A DNA stretch of 7,987 nucleotides from contig JBFOMB010000082.1 of assembly GCA_040830545.1 (NCBI GenBank), positions 1 to 7,987 on the forward strand, written 5' to 3'. Below, one piece after another: positions 1-5,492 of this stretch. This DNA comes from HXMU1420-2 sp040830545 (GTDB lineage: Bacteria; Pseudomonadota; Alphaproteobacteria; Rhodobacterales; Rhodobacteraceae). Below the pieces are notes generated by a model. It saw nothing but the letters and a program-made list of their open reading frames with translations. It made no database searches and was not told the DNA's origin. Position 1 is the first letter of the stretch, and each line of letters starts with the position of its first letter. The position numbers and the translations under genes were made by a program.

Positions 1-131
1 CCGTTGGCCATGATGCTGGTTGCCCCCAGCGTGGCGATCATGGAACCGGCTGCCTGACGGGCAACCGTGCCCGGTTCCAGTGTGGGCGTCTCTTCGCCCC
101 ACTGCATGCTTTTCGTAGTTGTGTTGAACAT
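1..131 (-). CDS. pnp: Polyribonucleotide nucleotidyltransferase (PNPase), N-terminal 43 residues, runs off the window
   Basis: PNPase is the phosphorolytic 3'-to-5' exoribonuclease of the RNA degradosome, a ring-shaped trimer. Only the start is visible. The reading frame opens with MFNTTTKSMQWGEET and continues with VARQAAGSMIATLG, which follows the usual alphaproteobacterial start of PNPase (MFN..KKS.QWGEETLTLETGKVARQADG). The ATG at 131-129 is preceded by AAGGA six bases upstream, a good ribosome binding site. The position downstream of rpsO on the same strand also fits. Several residues differ from what I remember as family consensus: Pro16 for Leu, Pro20 for Thr, Ala28 for Asp, Ala37 for Glu or Asp, and Gly44 for Val or Thr. 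Two of these put prolines where beta strands are expected. The frame is open to the window edge, so I call it a gene rather than a remnant, but a divergent or decaying copy is possible. Confidence 0.8.
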   Translation of the reverse strand, partial: MFNTTTKSMQWGEETPTLEPGTVARQAAGSMIATLGATSIMAN

Positions 132-440
132 TCTGCGTCCTTGTGAGGGAGCACTCCCGGGCCCTCCCGGGTCTCCCGTTTGACTGGCGGCCCCATTGCC
201 GCCGACCCCATCATCCTTCTTCACGGCGCGGGGGTCTTCGCGCCACGTCTCAGATGCGCGGCCCTTACAGGAGTTTTCCCCAGATTGAAAGAGTCAGTTT
301 TGGGGTATATCCGGCGCATTCCCTTTGCCAGTTTTGTACGTTTTGGGGGTATTCACCGAAAAGATACCTTTCGGGCACAATTTTACCGCGATCTATTGAT
401 CGGTATTCGGCTAGCATTGCGGGCGAAGCACGGGGCAAAG
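132..440. other. 309-base divergent intergenic region; structured pnp leader
   Basis: This is the gene-free stretch between the divergent pnp and SGNH-lipoprotein starts. The pnp-proximal part is GC-rich and full of inverted repeats: GGCGCG (225-230) with CGCGCC (239-244), GGCGG (186-190) with CCGCC (199-203), CCCGGG (156-161) with CCCGGG (166-171), and GGGAG (147-151) with CTCCC (173-177) enclosing the previous hairpin. CTCCCGGG also occurs twice directly, at 154-161 and 164-171. The half nearer the lipoprotein gene (about 270-420) is clearly richer in A and T and probably carries both promoters. A weak plus-strand candidate is TTTACC (382-387), 16 bases, TATTCG (404-409). I found no convincing promoter for pnp. 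Translation in this stretch does not resemble any protein I recognise. Confidence 0.5.
147..177 (-). promoter_or_regulatory. Compound hairpin just upstream of the pnp ribosome binding site
   Basis: GGGAG at 147-151 can pair with CTCCC at 173-177, enclosing a CCCGGG/CCCGGG hairpin (156-161 with 166-171, loop 162-165). In the pnp transcript this would form within about 5 to 10 bases of the AAGGA ribosome binding site. A double-stranded leader cut by RNase III and then bound by PNPase is the known basis of pnp autoregulation in E. coli. That this hairpin acts the same way is inference from position and structure only. Confidence 0.35.
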
Positions 441-1154
441 ATGATGCGGATTGGACGGAAACTGAAAATCGGGCTGGCCATGCTGCTGGCCATTGTTGTT
501 ATGGGCTGTGTCACGGTTGGGCCAAACGCGACCACCACCCAGCCGCGCATTCTGGCCATGGGCGATTCCATGATGGCGTGGAACGGGGGTGCGGACAATT
601 CCATCCCCGAGGTGATCGCGCAGGAGCTGGGTCAACCGGTGATGAGCCGGGCGATTTCAGGCGCGCATATCATCTACAACCTGCCGATCTCCGGGTCAGC
701 CGGGTACAAGATTTCCAATCAGTATGTGCAGGGTGAATGGGATTGGGTTGTCGTCAATGGTGGCGGGAACGATCTTTGGCTGGGCTGTGGATGTAACGAT
801 TGCACCAAACGCATGAACCGGATGATCTCAACCGACGGCGCGCAGGGCGAAATCCCCACAATGGTGTCTCAACTGCGCGCGACCGGGGCCAAGGTTGTGT
901 ATCTGGGTTACCTGCGCAGTCCCGGCGTCGGGTCCATTATTGAACATTGCCGCGATGACGGGGACGAGTTGGAGAAGCGACTGGCGCGCATGGCCAAGGG
1001 TATGAACGGCGTCTACTTCGTCTCGGTGGCGAGCCTTGTACCCGATGGCGACCGAAGCTTTCACTCGCTGGACATGATCCACCCGTCGATCAAGGGTTCG
1101 ACCGAGATTGGAAAACGCGCCGCGAAGATCATGAAGCGCGCGTCGTCGGGCTGA
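441..1154 (+). CDS. SGNH/GDSL-family hydrolase, predicted lipoprotein (237 aa)
   Basis: The protein carries all four SGNH blocks: block I GDSMM with the nucleophile Ser43, block II glycine Gly74 in AISGAH, block III GGGND with Asn110, and block V DMIHP with Asp211 and His214. A serine esterase, lipase or acyl-transfer activity on an ester of a lipid, sugar or peptidoglycan substituent is expected; the substrate cannot be read from the sequence. The ATG at 441 gives a basic n-region (RIGRKLK), a hydrophobic core and VVMGC, a slightly loose lipobox with Cys23, so a lipid-anchored envelope protein is likely. The frame stays open back to a TTG at 180, but that longer start would bury the signal peptide; 444 is an alternative ATG. 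A cysteine cluster (Cys116, Cys118, Cys121) follows the Asn block directly and Cys170 lies further on. The gene runs against its rpsO and pnp neighbours. Confidence 0.83.
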   Translation: MMRIGRKLKIGLAMLLAIVVMGCVTVGPNATTTQPRILAMGDSMMAWNGGADNSIPEVIAQELGQPVMSRAISGAHIIYNLPISGSAGYKISNQYVQGEWDWVVVNGGGNDLWLGCGCNDCTKRMNRMISTDGAQGEIPTMVSQLRATGAKVVYLGYLRSPGVGSIIEHCRDDGDELEKRLARMAKGMNGVYFVSVASLVPDGDRSFHSLDMIHPSIKGSTEIGKRAAKIMKRASSG

Positions 1155-1174
1155 CACTGATCTTCATCAATAGA

Positions 1175-1204
1175 AAAAGGCCGCAGAGCGATCTGCGGCC
1201 TTTT
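1175..1204. terminator. Bidirectional intrinsic terminator between the SGNH lipoprotein gene and rpsO
   Basis: A perfect 13-bp stem (AAAAGGCCGCAGA at 1175-1187 with its complement at 1192-1204) closes on a GCGA loop. It has a T run at the end of the stem on both strands: TTTT on plus and TTTTT on minus. It starts 20 bases after the lipoprotein stop and lies about 125 bases past the rpsO stop, so it can end transcription of both convergent genes. If efficient, it separates rpsO from pnp. Confidence 0.9.
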
Positions 1205-1263
1205 CTGTCCCTTCGCTCCGTCCGGCTTTGGGCGAGTTCGGTTCTATCTGATAACTTGAGCAT

Positions 1264-1306
1264 CCCCTGGCACGTTGAAATCTTTGATTTCAGGCAGCGT
1301 CAGGGG
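1264..1306. other. Nested inverted repeat in the rpsO 3' flank
   Basis: CCCCTG (1264-1269) pairs with CAGGGG (1301-1306). Between them TGAAATC (1276-1282) pairs with GATTTCA (1286-1292) around a TTT loop. The structure would form in the rpsO transcript about 24 bases after the stop codon and before the terminator. No T run follows either arm, so it is not itself a standard terminator. A role in mRNA processing or stability is a guess. Confidence 0.4.
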
Positions 1307-1329
1307 ACTCAGATTTACCGATTTCTGCT

Positions 1330-1599
1330 TTAGCGGCGGATACCGAGGCGCTTGATCAGGTCCTGATAGCGCGCTTCTTCCTTGCCCTTGAGATAATCCA
1401 GCAGCTTCCGGCGCTGAGCAACAAGCTTCAGCAGGCCGCGACGGCTGTGGTTGTCTTTCTTGTGGGTCTTGAAGTGCTCGGTCAGCGTGGTGATCCGCGA
1501 GGTCAGGATGGCAACCTGAACTTCTGGCGAACCGGTGTCGCCGTCCTTGGTGCCGAATTCCTTTATTACGCGTGCTTTGTCTTCTGCAGTGATCGACAT
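1330..1599 (-). CDS. rpsO: 30S ribosomal protein S15 (89 aa)
   Basis: S15 is a primary 16S rRNA binding protein that helps build the platform of the 30S subunit and contacts the 50S subunit. The 89-residue length is the family norm. The sequence MSITAEDKARVIKEF, then DTGSPEVQVAIL, HKKDNHSRRGLL and the C-terminal KRLGIRR are the usual S15 signatures, including the conserved TGSPEVQ and HxxDxHSRRGL segments. The ATG at 1599-1597 has AGGAG six to seven bases upstream and fixes the start; upstream in-frame codons are not part of the protein. A good promoter lies about 100 bases upstream and a terminator downstream, so the gene can be a single transcription unit. It is the usual upstream neighbour of pnp, but here a 1.2-kb insertion on the other strand separates the two. 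Confidence 0.98.
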   Translation of the reverse strand: MSITAEDKARVIKEFGTKDGDTGSPEVQVAILTSRITTLTEHFKTHKKDNHSRRGLLKLVAQRRKLLDYLKGKEEARYQDLIKRLGIRR

Positions 1600-1701
1600 C
1601 GGGGTCTCCTGATAGTTGAAGGTGATGGCGCAGGCCGGGATGTCGTCCAGCACTGGCCCGTGGAGGGTGATCCGGTCGAAGTGATTCCAACCGAAGACGC
1701 G

Positions 1702-1730
1702 CGTATAGGCGCATTTCAGTTAGATGGCAA
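1702..1730 (-). promoter_or_regulatory. Candidate sigma-70 promoter for rpsO
   Basis: Read on the minus strand, TTGCCA (1730-1725) is followed after exactly 17 bases by TATACG (1707-1702). That matches five of six positions of the -35 consensus and four of six of the -10 consensus, with ideal spacing. The predicted transcript would start near 1695 and give an S15 mRNA leader of roughly 95 bases, long enough for the translational autoregulation known for S15. The site lies just past the stop codon of the upstream acidic-protein gene, so rpsO need not depend on readthrough. Confidence 0.55.
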
Positions 1731-1753
1731 AAGGTTTGTGTTGGGGCTGGCGG

Positions 1754-2320
1754 TCAGCTCGCGCCAAACTCCAATGCGGCGGTTTCTTCGTCCACCAGAA
1801 CGATGTCCTGAACGTCCGGTGGTTCATCGCCCGTGACTGAGGCCAAGACGGAACCGTTCACGAGAATATGGCTGAGCCCAATTTCGACCTCGTCCGGCAG
1901 GATTTCAACATCTGGATCAGGATCGGCATCCAGATCCCAAACCAATAGTAAGGAGTCATCTTTGGCGTCAAATTCGATGACGTCAGAATCCACTTTGTTC
2001 GAGTGCACTGCATCCGCCAGCGGATCAGTCTCTTCTGCGTGGCTATCAGCTTCAGGTTCCGCGCTTTCATCCGGCAACACTGCAGTTTGCGGGACACTAT
2101 CCGTGTGCATCTGGTCTTCTGTTACTGGAAATGTCGTCTCTGGCAGTGGTTCCAGCAGATCGATCCGTGCTGCTTCGCCGGAACTGACCTCATCATCGAA
2201 TCCCTCTGCTTCGTCCGGCAGGGCGTTGTCTTCATCCTCCTCAACGAAAACCTCCGCCCCGGCGCCGATTGCCGCCGCGCCCATGGCAACCATTCCCATA
2301 AGGCTGGCCAGCCACAACAT
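1754..2320 (-). CDS. Very acidic exported or membrane-anchored protein of unknown function (188 aa)
   Basis: I do not recognise a named function. Residues 1-21 (MLWLASLMGMVAMGAAAIGAG) are hydrophobic but lack any positive charge before them, so they may be a signal peptide or a membrane anchor. The rest is extremely acidic: about 50 Asp and Glu against 3 Lys and Arg in 188 residues. Residues about 35-110 are a low-complexity Asp/Glu/Pro/Ser linker. Residues about 116-185 look folded, with alternating hydrophobic strands (VIEFDAKDDSLLLVW, LSHILVNGSVLASV, VQDIVLVDEE). This pattern resembles C-terminal modules I recall from roseobacter RTX and calcium-binding secreted proteins; that link is inference. 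AAGGGG lies about 7 bases before the ATG. Serine-rich frames on the opposite strand are shadows of the acidic codons. Confidence 0.75.
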   Translation of the reverse strand: MLWLASLMGMVAMGAAAIGAGAEVFVEEDEDNALPDEAEGFDDEVSSGEAARIDLLEPLPETTFPVTEDQMHTDSVPQTAVLPDESAEPEADSHAEETDPLADAVHSNKVDSDVIEFDAKDDSLLLVWDLDADPDPDVEILPDEVEIGLSHILVNGSVLASVTGDEPPDVQDIVLVDEETAALEFGAS

Positions 2321-2412
2321 CCCGATCCCCTTCCCGACACAACAATTCCCCGTCGGCCGCCGACAGGGTCCAACAGAGGTCTTGAACCGAGCCTAGGTGC
2401 AATTCCTTAGGG

Positions 2413-2937
2413 TCAGGTAAACCAGGCCTCGGGCTGTCGGGCATACGCGATGTACAGCGGGTGTTTCGGGTGGCCTGCCTTGGAAAGACCCAGATGCAAC
2501 AAAGGATGGCCGGCATCGCGCAACAATTGCTCTACGGCAGGCCCTCGGGCCAGATGGGTCCCATGCGTGCCCCACGCCGCAACAATCGCGTCTGCCCAAT
2601 CCGCGCCTTCCAATATGGCCGCGTCGTTTTCCGGCCCCACCGGATCAGCCGCCGCGCGCATCTTTTTCGGGTCGGTGTCGCGCCAGGCAAAGATGTTGGT
2701 CACGCGAAACCCGCCATAGCCCAAGGCGCGCGCACGCCGCTCGCAGCGTTCCACGGTCGGATCATTCTGCACCTCGGTCGCGGTGGAGGGGTTCAGCATG
2801 ACGAACATCACCCGCTTGCCCTCTGGTTCCCAGATGCGAGTCAGCGCGTAGCGATACCGGTCGCAATCCGAATAGACGGCGGTTGATGGCGCATCGCCCT
2901 TGGTGTGCGTGCGGGTGACGGTATTCTTTGCGCCCAA
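2413..2937 (-). CDS. DUF1643 domain protein (174 aa from a TTG start)
   Basis: The protein matches the DUF1643 pattern throughout: YRYALTRIW, FVMLNPSTATEVQNDPTVERC, YGGFRVTNIFAWRDTDP, GPEND, AAWGTHG, and a C-terminal LGLSKAGHPKHPLYIAY. The biochemical function of this family is unknown as far as I know. The conserved LNPST, AWG and GHP.HPLY motifs suggest a small enzymatic or binding pocket. The start is odd. An in-frame stop lies at 2952-2950 and the next ATG comes only at Met44, inside the domain. The start must therefore be TTG (2937) or ATT (2940). AAGGA precedes ATT by six bases and TTG by nine. The gene is divergent from the L7/L12-like gene, with fewer than 80 bases between their starts, so the two promoters would overlap. 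Confidence 0.85.
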   Translation of the reverse strand: MGAKNTVTRTHTKGDAPSTAVYSDCDRYRYALTRIWEPEGKRVMFVMLNPSTATEVQNDPTVERCERRARALGYGGFRVTNIFAWRDTDPKKMRAAADPVGPENDAAILEGADWADAIVAAWGTHGTHLARGPAVEQLLRDAGHPLLHLGLSKAGHPKHPLYIAYARQPEAWFT

Positions 2938-3013
2938 AATGCGGTATCCTTATTGGCGAGTATTGCGTGAGGCCATCACGTTTTGCGGTGGCGCGGTTCA
3001 AGGAGTCCTGAAT

Positions 3014-3784
3014 GTGACCGAGGACAGTGTCAACATCGAGCACCGGCGGCTGGAACTGGAAGAGCGAAAGGAACGCAACCGCCGCGAATTGCGGGAACGC
3101 GAGCTGGCGCTGGAGGAACGCAAACTGGCCGAGGAGGGGGAAGCGCCACGTTCCGGGCCGAATATGGCGGTTGTGTCGGTGATTTCTGCTTTTGTGGGGG
3201 CGGCGGCGTCACTGGGCGCGGCGGCTGTGACGGGCAAGTTCGAGATCGAGGGCAAGACGGTTGACAATCAGGGCCAGCAGTCTCTGGCGCAGCAGAAGTT
3301 TTCTTTCGACCTGATAAACATCGCTTTGGCCGAAGATGACGACCAAACTCGCGCGCAGCGGCTGCGGTTCATGGTGGACATCGGGCTGCTGGCCAATCTG
3401 AAATCCGAGAAGATCATCGAATACGCGGAACTTGAAGAAGAACGCCTGCGCGACGGGGCGGAAGGCGGCAGCTTCATCCCGAAAACGGAACTGTCTTATG
3501 GCCGACAAACCGCGCTGGTGCCGCGTGGGGGGATCGGGCAACGGTTCGGAGATGTGGATTTGGAGCCGGGCCACGCAATTGTATTGGACCGGATTGGCAC
3601 GTCCAAAATTGCCGTGATCAAGGAGGCGCGGGCGATAACCGGGCTGGGGCTGAAAGAGACCAAGGACCTGGTGGAGACGCCCGATGCTGTGGTCGCTGCC
3701 GGGCTGGATCGCGATCTGGCCAACGCATTTGCACAGCAGTTGCGGTCAGTTGGTGCGACCGTGCGGGTCGAATTGGTGGAGTGA
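3014..3784 (+). CDS. Membrane-anchored coiled-coil protein with a C-terminal ribosomal L7/L12-like domain (256 aa)
   Basis: The architecture is unusual. Residues 8-41 are a highly charged Arg/Glu coiled coil (ELEERKERNRRELRERE). Residues 51-73 are one Ala/Gly/Val-rich membrane segment. Residues about 88-148 are a helical region (FSFDLINIALAEDDD, RLRFMVDIGLL). Residues about 186-256 match the C-terminal domain of ribosomal protein L7/L12: KIAVIKEARAITGLGLKETK against E. coli [20 protein letters not shown], ending in the usual GATVRVE strand. In L7/L12 this domain recruits IF2, EF-Tu, EF-G and RF3 to the ribosome. The N-terminal dimerisation domain and hinge of true L7/L12 are absent, so this is not the stalk protein. 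I chose the GTG at 3014 because AAGGAG lies eight bases before it; longer starts overlap the divergent gene and add no domain. Function unknown. Confidence 0.85.
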   Translation: MTEDSVNIEHRRLELEERKERNRRELRERELALEERKLAEEGEAPRSGPNMAVVSVISAFVGAAASLGAAAVTGKFEIEGKTVDNQGQQSLAQQKFSFDLINIALAEDDDQTRAQRLRFMVDIGLLANLKSEKIIEYAELEEERLRDGAEGGSFIPKTELSYGRQTALVPRGGIGQRFGDVDLEPGHAIVLDRIGTSKIAVIKEARAITGLGLKETKDLVETPDAVVAAGLDRDLANAFAQQLRSVGATVRVELVE

Positions 3785-3789
3785 TCGGC

Positions 3790-4689
3790 TTACCGCACAA
3801 ACACGCGGTTCGGATGCAGTTCCCCAGCCTTGTAAATCCCAACCGCCACAGCCTTCCCGTCGAGCGACGCCCAAGCCTCTTCCCCGTATTCCACGTCTGA
3901 CGCTAGCACCATGCCCGGGTTCCCGTTGCGCAGACGCGCCGCACCTTCCGGTGTGCAACGCAGTTCCGGCAAATCCACCAGCCCGGTTTCCAGCGGCAGG
4001 AGTAGGTCGTCAATCTCAGGCGTCTTGGCCAGTTCCTCGATCCGGTCCAGCGTCACGGCATCCTCAACCTCAAACGGGCCAGACCAGATGCGGCGCAATT
4101 GGCGCACATGGCCATGGCACCCCAGCGCCGCGCCCAGATCACGTGCGATGGAGCGGACATAGCCGCCCTTGCCACAGGTCATTTCCAGATCCACGTGATC
4201 CGCGTCCGGGCGACCTGTCATCACCAGTTCCTCAACCCAAAGCGGGCGTGCGGCCAGTTCCACGTCATCTCCATCTCGGGCCAGTTTGTACGCGCGCTGC
4301 CCGTCGATCTTCACGGCGGAAAACTTGGGCGGCACCTGCATGATGTCGCCGACAAACGCGCCAAGTTCAGCCTTGATCGCCGCGTCATCCGGGCGCGCGT
4401 CGCTTTCGGCAAAAACCTCGCCTTCGGCGTCATCGGTGTTCGTGGACTGCCCAAGTCGGACGGTAAATGCATAGGCTTTTAACGCGTCCGTGACGAAATT
4501 CACGGTCTTGGTTGCCTCGCCTAACGCCACGGCCAACACACCTGTCGCATCCGGGTCCAATGTCCCGCTATGCCCGGCCTTCTTCGCGCTAAAAGCCCAA
4601 CGCACCTTGTTGACCACGGCGGTCGAAGTCATGCCGGCGGGCTTGTCGATCACGATCCAGCCCGAAATGTCGCGTCCCTTGCGTGCCAT
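3790..4689 (-). CDS. truB: tRNA pseudouridine(55) synthase (299 aa)
   Basis: TruB isomerises uridine 55 in the T loop of nearly all tRNAs and also acts as a tRNA folding chaperone. The sequence starts with the typical GWIVIDKPAGMTS, followed by KAGHSGTLDPDATGVL, where Asp45 is the catalytic aspartate (Asp48 in E. coli). Next come KAYAFTVRLG, the QVPPKFSAVKIDGQRAYKLAR motif, and GGYVRSIARDLGAALGCHGHV. The length is close to the usual 300-315 residues, with a C-terminal PUA-like part (residues about 245-299). The ATG at 4689 has only a weak GGAA before it. The gene lies 56 bases after the DUF2233 gene and is probably cotranscribed with it and rbfA. Its stop is 5 bases from that of the convergent L7/L12-like gene, leaving no room for a separate terminator. 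Confidence 0.97.
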   Translation of the reverse strand: MARKGRDISGWIVIDKPAGMTSTAVVNKVRWAFSAKKAGHSGTLDPDATGVLAVALGEATKTVNFVTDALKAYAFTVRLGQSTNTDDAEGEVFAESDARPDDAAIKAELGAFVGDIMQVPPKFSAVKIDGQRAYKLARDGDDVELAARPLWVEELVMTGRPDADHVDLEMTCGKGGYVRSIARDLGAALGCHGHVRQLRRIWSGPFEVEDAVTLDRIEELAKTPEIDDLLLPLETGLVDLPELRCTPEGAARLRNGNPGMVLASDVEYGEEAWASLDGKAVAVGIYKAGELHPNRVFVR

Positions 4690-4745
4690 TGATGTTCCGT
4701 CTGTCTGTTGCGAGCGCGCCGCTTATCGCGAAGCCTGGGCAACCG

Positions 4746-5492
4746 TCAACTGTCGTCAGACGCCGGTTTGACAACACCCACGATCGGGCCCAGCGAAAAC
4801 CCGGCATCATTGCGCCCCAAATCCTGCGCATAGAGGCGCGAGATATTGCCGTCCAAGAACAACGCATTGGGCAGGCCCAGCCCGTCCCGGAACATCGTTG
4901 CAAAATCGTGGAACGTGACCGAGTTGGCAGAAATCGCGAACACGACCTTGGACCCATCTGCGCTGGTCCCCACGCCATTGCGGATGAACCGCGACGTGCT
5001 GTCCGGCAGGAATCGCGGATGCAGGTTGTTATTGATCACCAGCATCGGCCCGGACTGAGTGGCATGGGTGCAATCGGGTTTGCGCGCAACGAAGTCGCTG
5101 GTTTCGATCACATCCGCCCGACCGGGGCGAATACAGAAGATGCCATTGGGCAGCATGCCAAAATTGCCGGGCCCCGCATTCGGCACCACGCGCATCACGG
5201 TTTCGCCATCCTCGACATAGTGTCCGACAGGCGCGCGATCTTCGTGATACATGCCTGCATTCATGGCAAAGATGAGCGTTTCCCCCTGCTCGGCCAACGC
5301 ATCGCGCAGGGTCGAGAAGTGCCCAAACACCTCTCCATTCCCGTCATAGAGGAACAGGCGCAGATCAGTGTCGGCCATGTCGAAGGTGCAGATCGAATAC
5401 CGGTTGTTTTCATATTTGACATTCTGACAGGGCTCCGCCGACGCGGTGGATGCCAGAACCAGTGCCGCAAAAGCGGCAAGCATGCGGATCAC
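4746..5492 (-). CDS. Secreted phosphodiester glycosidase family protein (DUF2233, NAGPA-like), 248 aa
   Basis: The protein has a clear Sec signal peptide (RMLAAFAALVLASTASA, cleavage after about Ala19) and a DUF2233 domain. Visible motifs are FAMNAGMY (75-82), GNFGMLPNGIFC (109-120), ATQSGPMLV (144-152), RNGVG (171-175) and NALFLDG (209-215). The family is related to the mammalian uncovering enzyme that removes N-acetylglucosamine from a phosphodiester, so hydrolysis of a sugar-phosphate bond in the periplasm is a reasonable guess; the substrate is unknown. Cys22, Cys35, Cys120 and Cys141 could form two disulfides. The GTG start at 5492 overlaps the rbfA stop as GTGA, which suggests translational coupling. 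An in-frame ATG nine bases later (5483) would leave the signal peptide nearly intact. An envelope enzyme between rbfA and truB is functionally unexpected. Confidence 0.87.
   Translation of the reverse strand: MIRMLAAFAALVLASTASAEPCQNVKYENNRYSICTFDMADTDLRLFLYDGNGEVFGHFSTLRDALAEQGETLIFAMNAGMYHEDRAPVGHYVEDGETVMRVVPNAGPGNFGMLPNGIFCIRPGRADVIETSDFVARKPDCTHATQSGPMLVINNNLHPRFLPDSTSRFIRNGVGTSADGSKVVFAISANSVTFHDFATMFRDGLGLPNALFLDGNISRLYAQDLGRNDAGFSLGPIVGVVKPASDDS

Noticed and set aside
180..440. Long N-terminal extension of the SGNH protein, from a TTG at 180
   Set aside because: It would place 87 unrelated residues before a textbook lipoprotein signal peptide; the ATG at 441 explains the protein fully.
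1447..1836. Plus-strand open frame across rpsO and its upstream region
   Set aside because: It is antisense to the highly conserved S15 gene and resembles no protein family.
1833..2396. Serine-rich 187-residue plus-strand open frame
   Set aside because: The serine runs are the antisense image of Asp/Glu codons in the acidic protein; no signal or domain is present.
2340..2412. Possible tRNA-like T-arm (GGTTCAAG on the minus strand) and a GTCGG/CCGAC hairpin at 2352-2364
   Set aside because: No acceptor, D or anticodon stem could be found around it; the hairpin is short and has no T run.
2938..3013. Promoters for the divergent DUF1643 and L7/L12-like genes
   Set aside because: Candidate boxes either had poor spacing or matched consensus at too few positions; none is better than chance.
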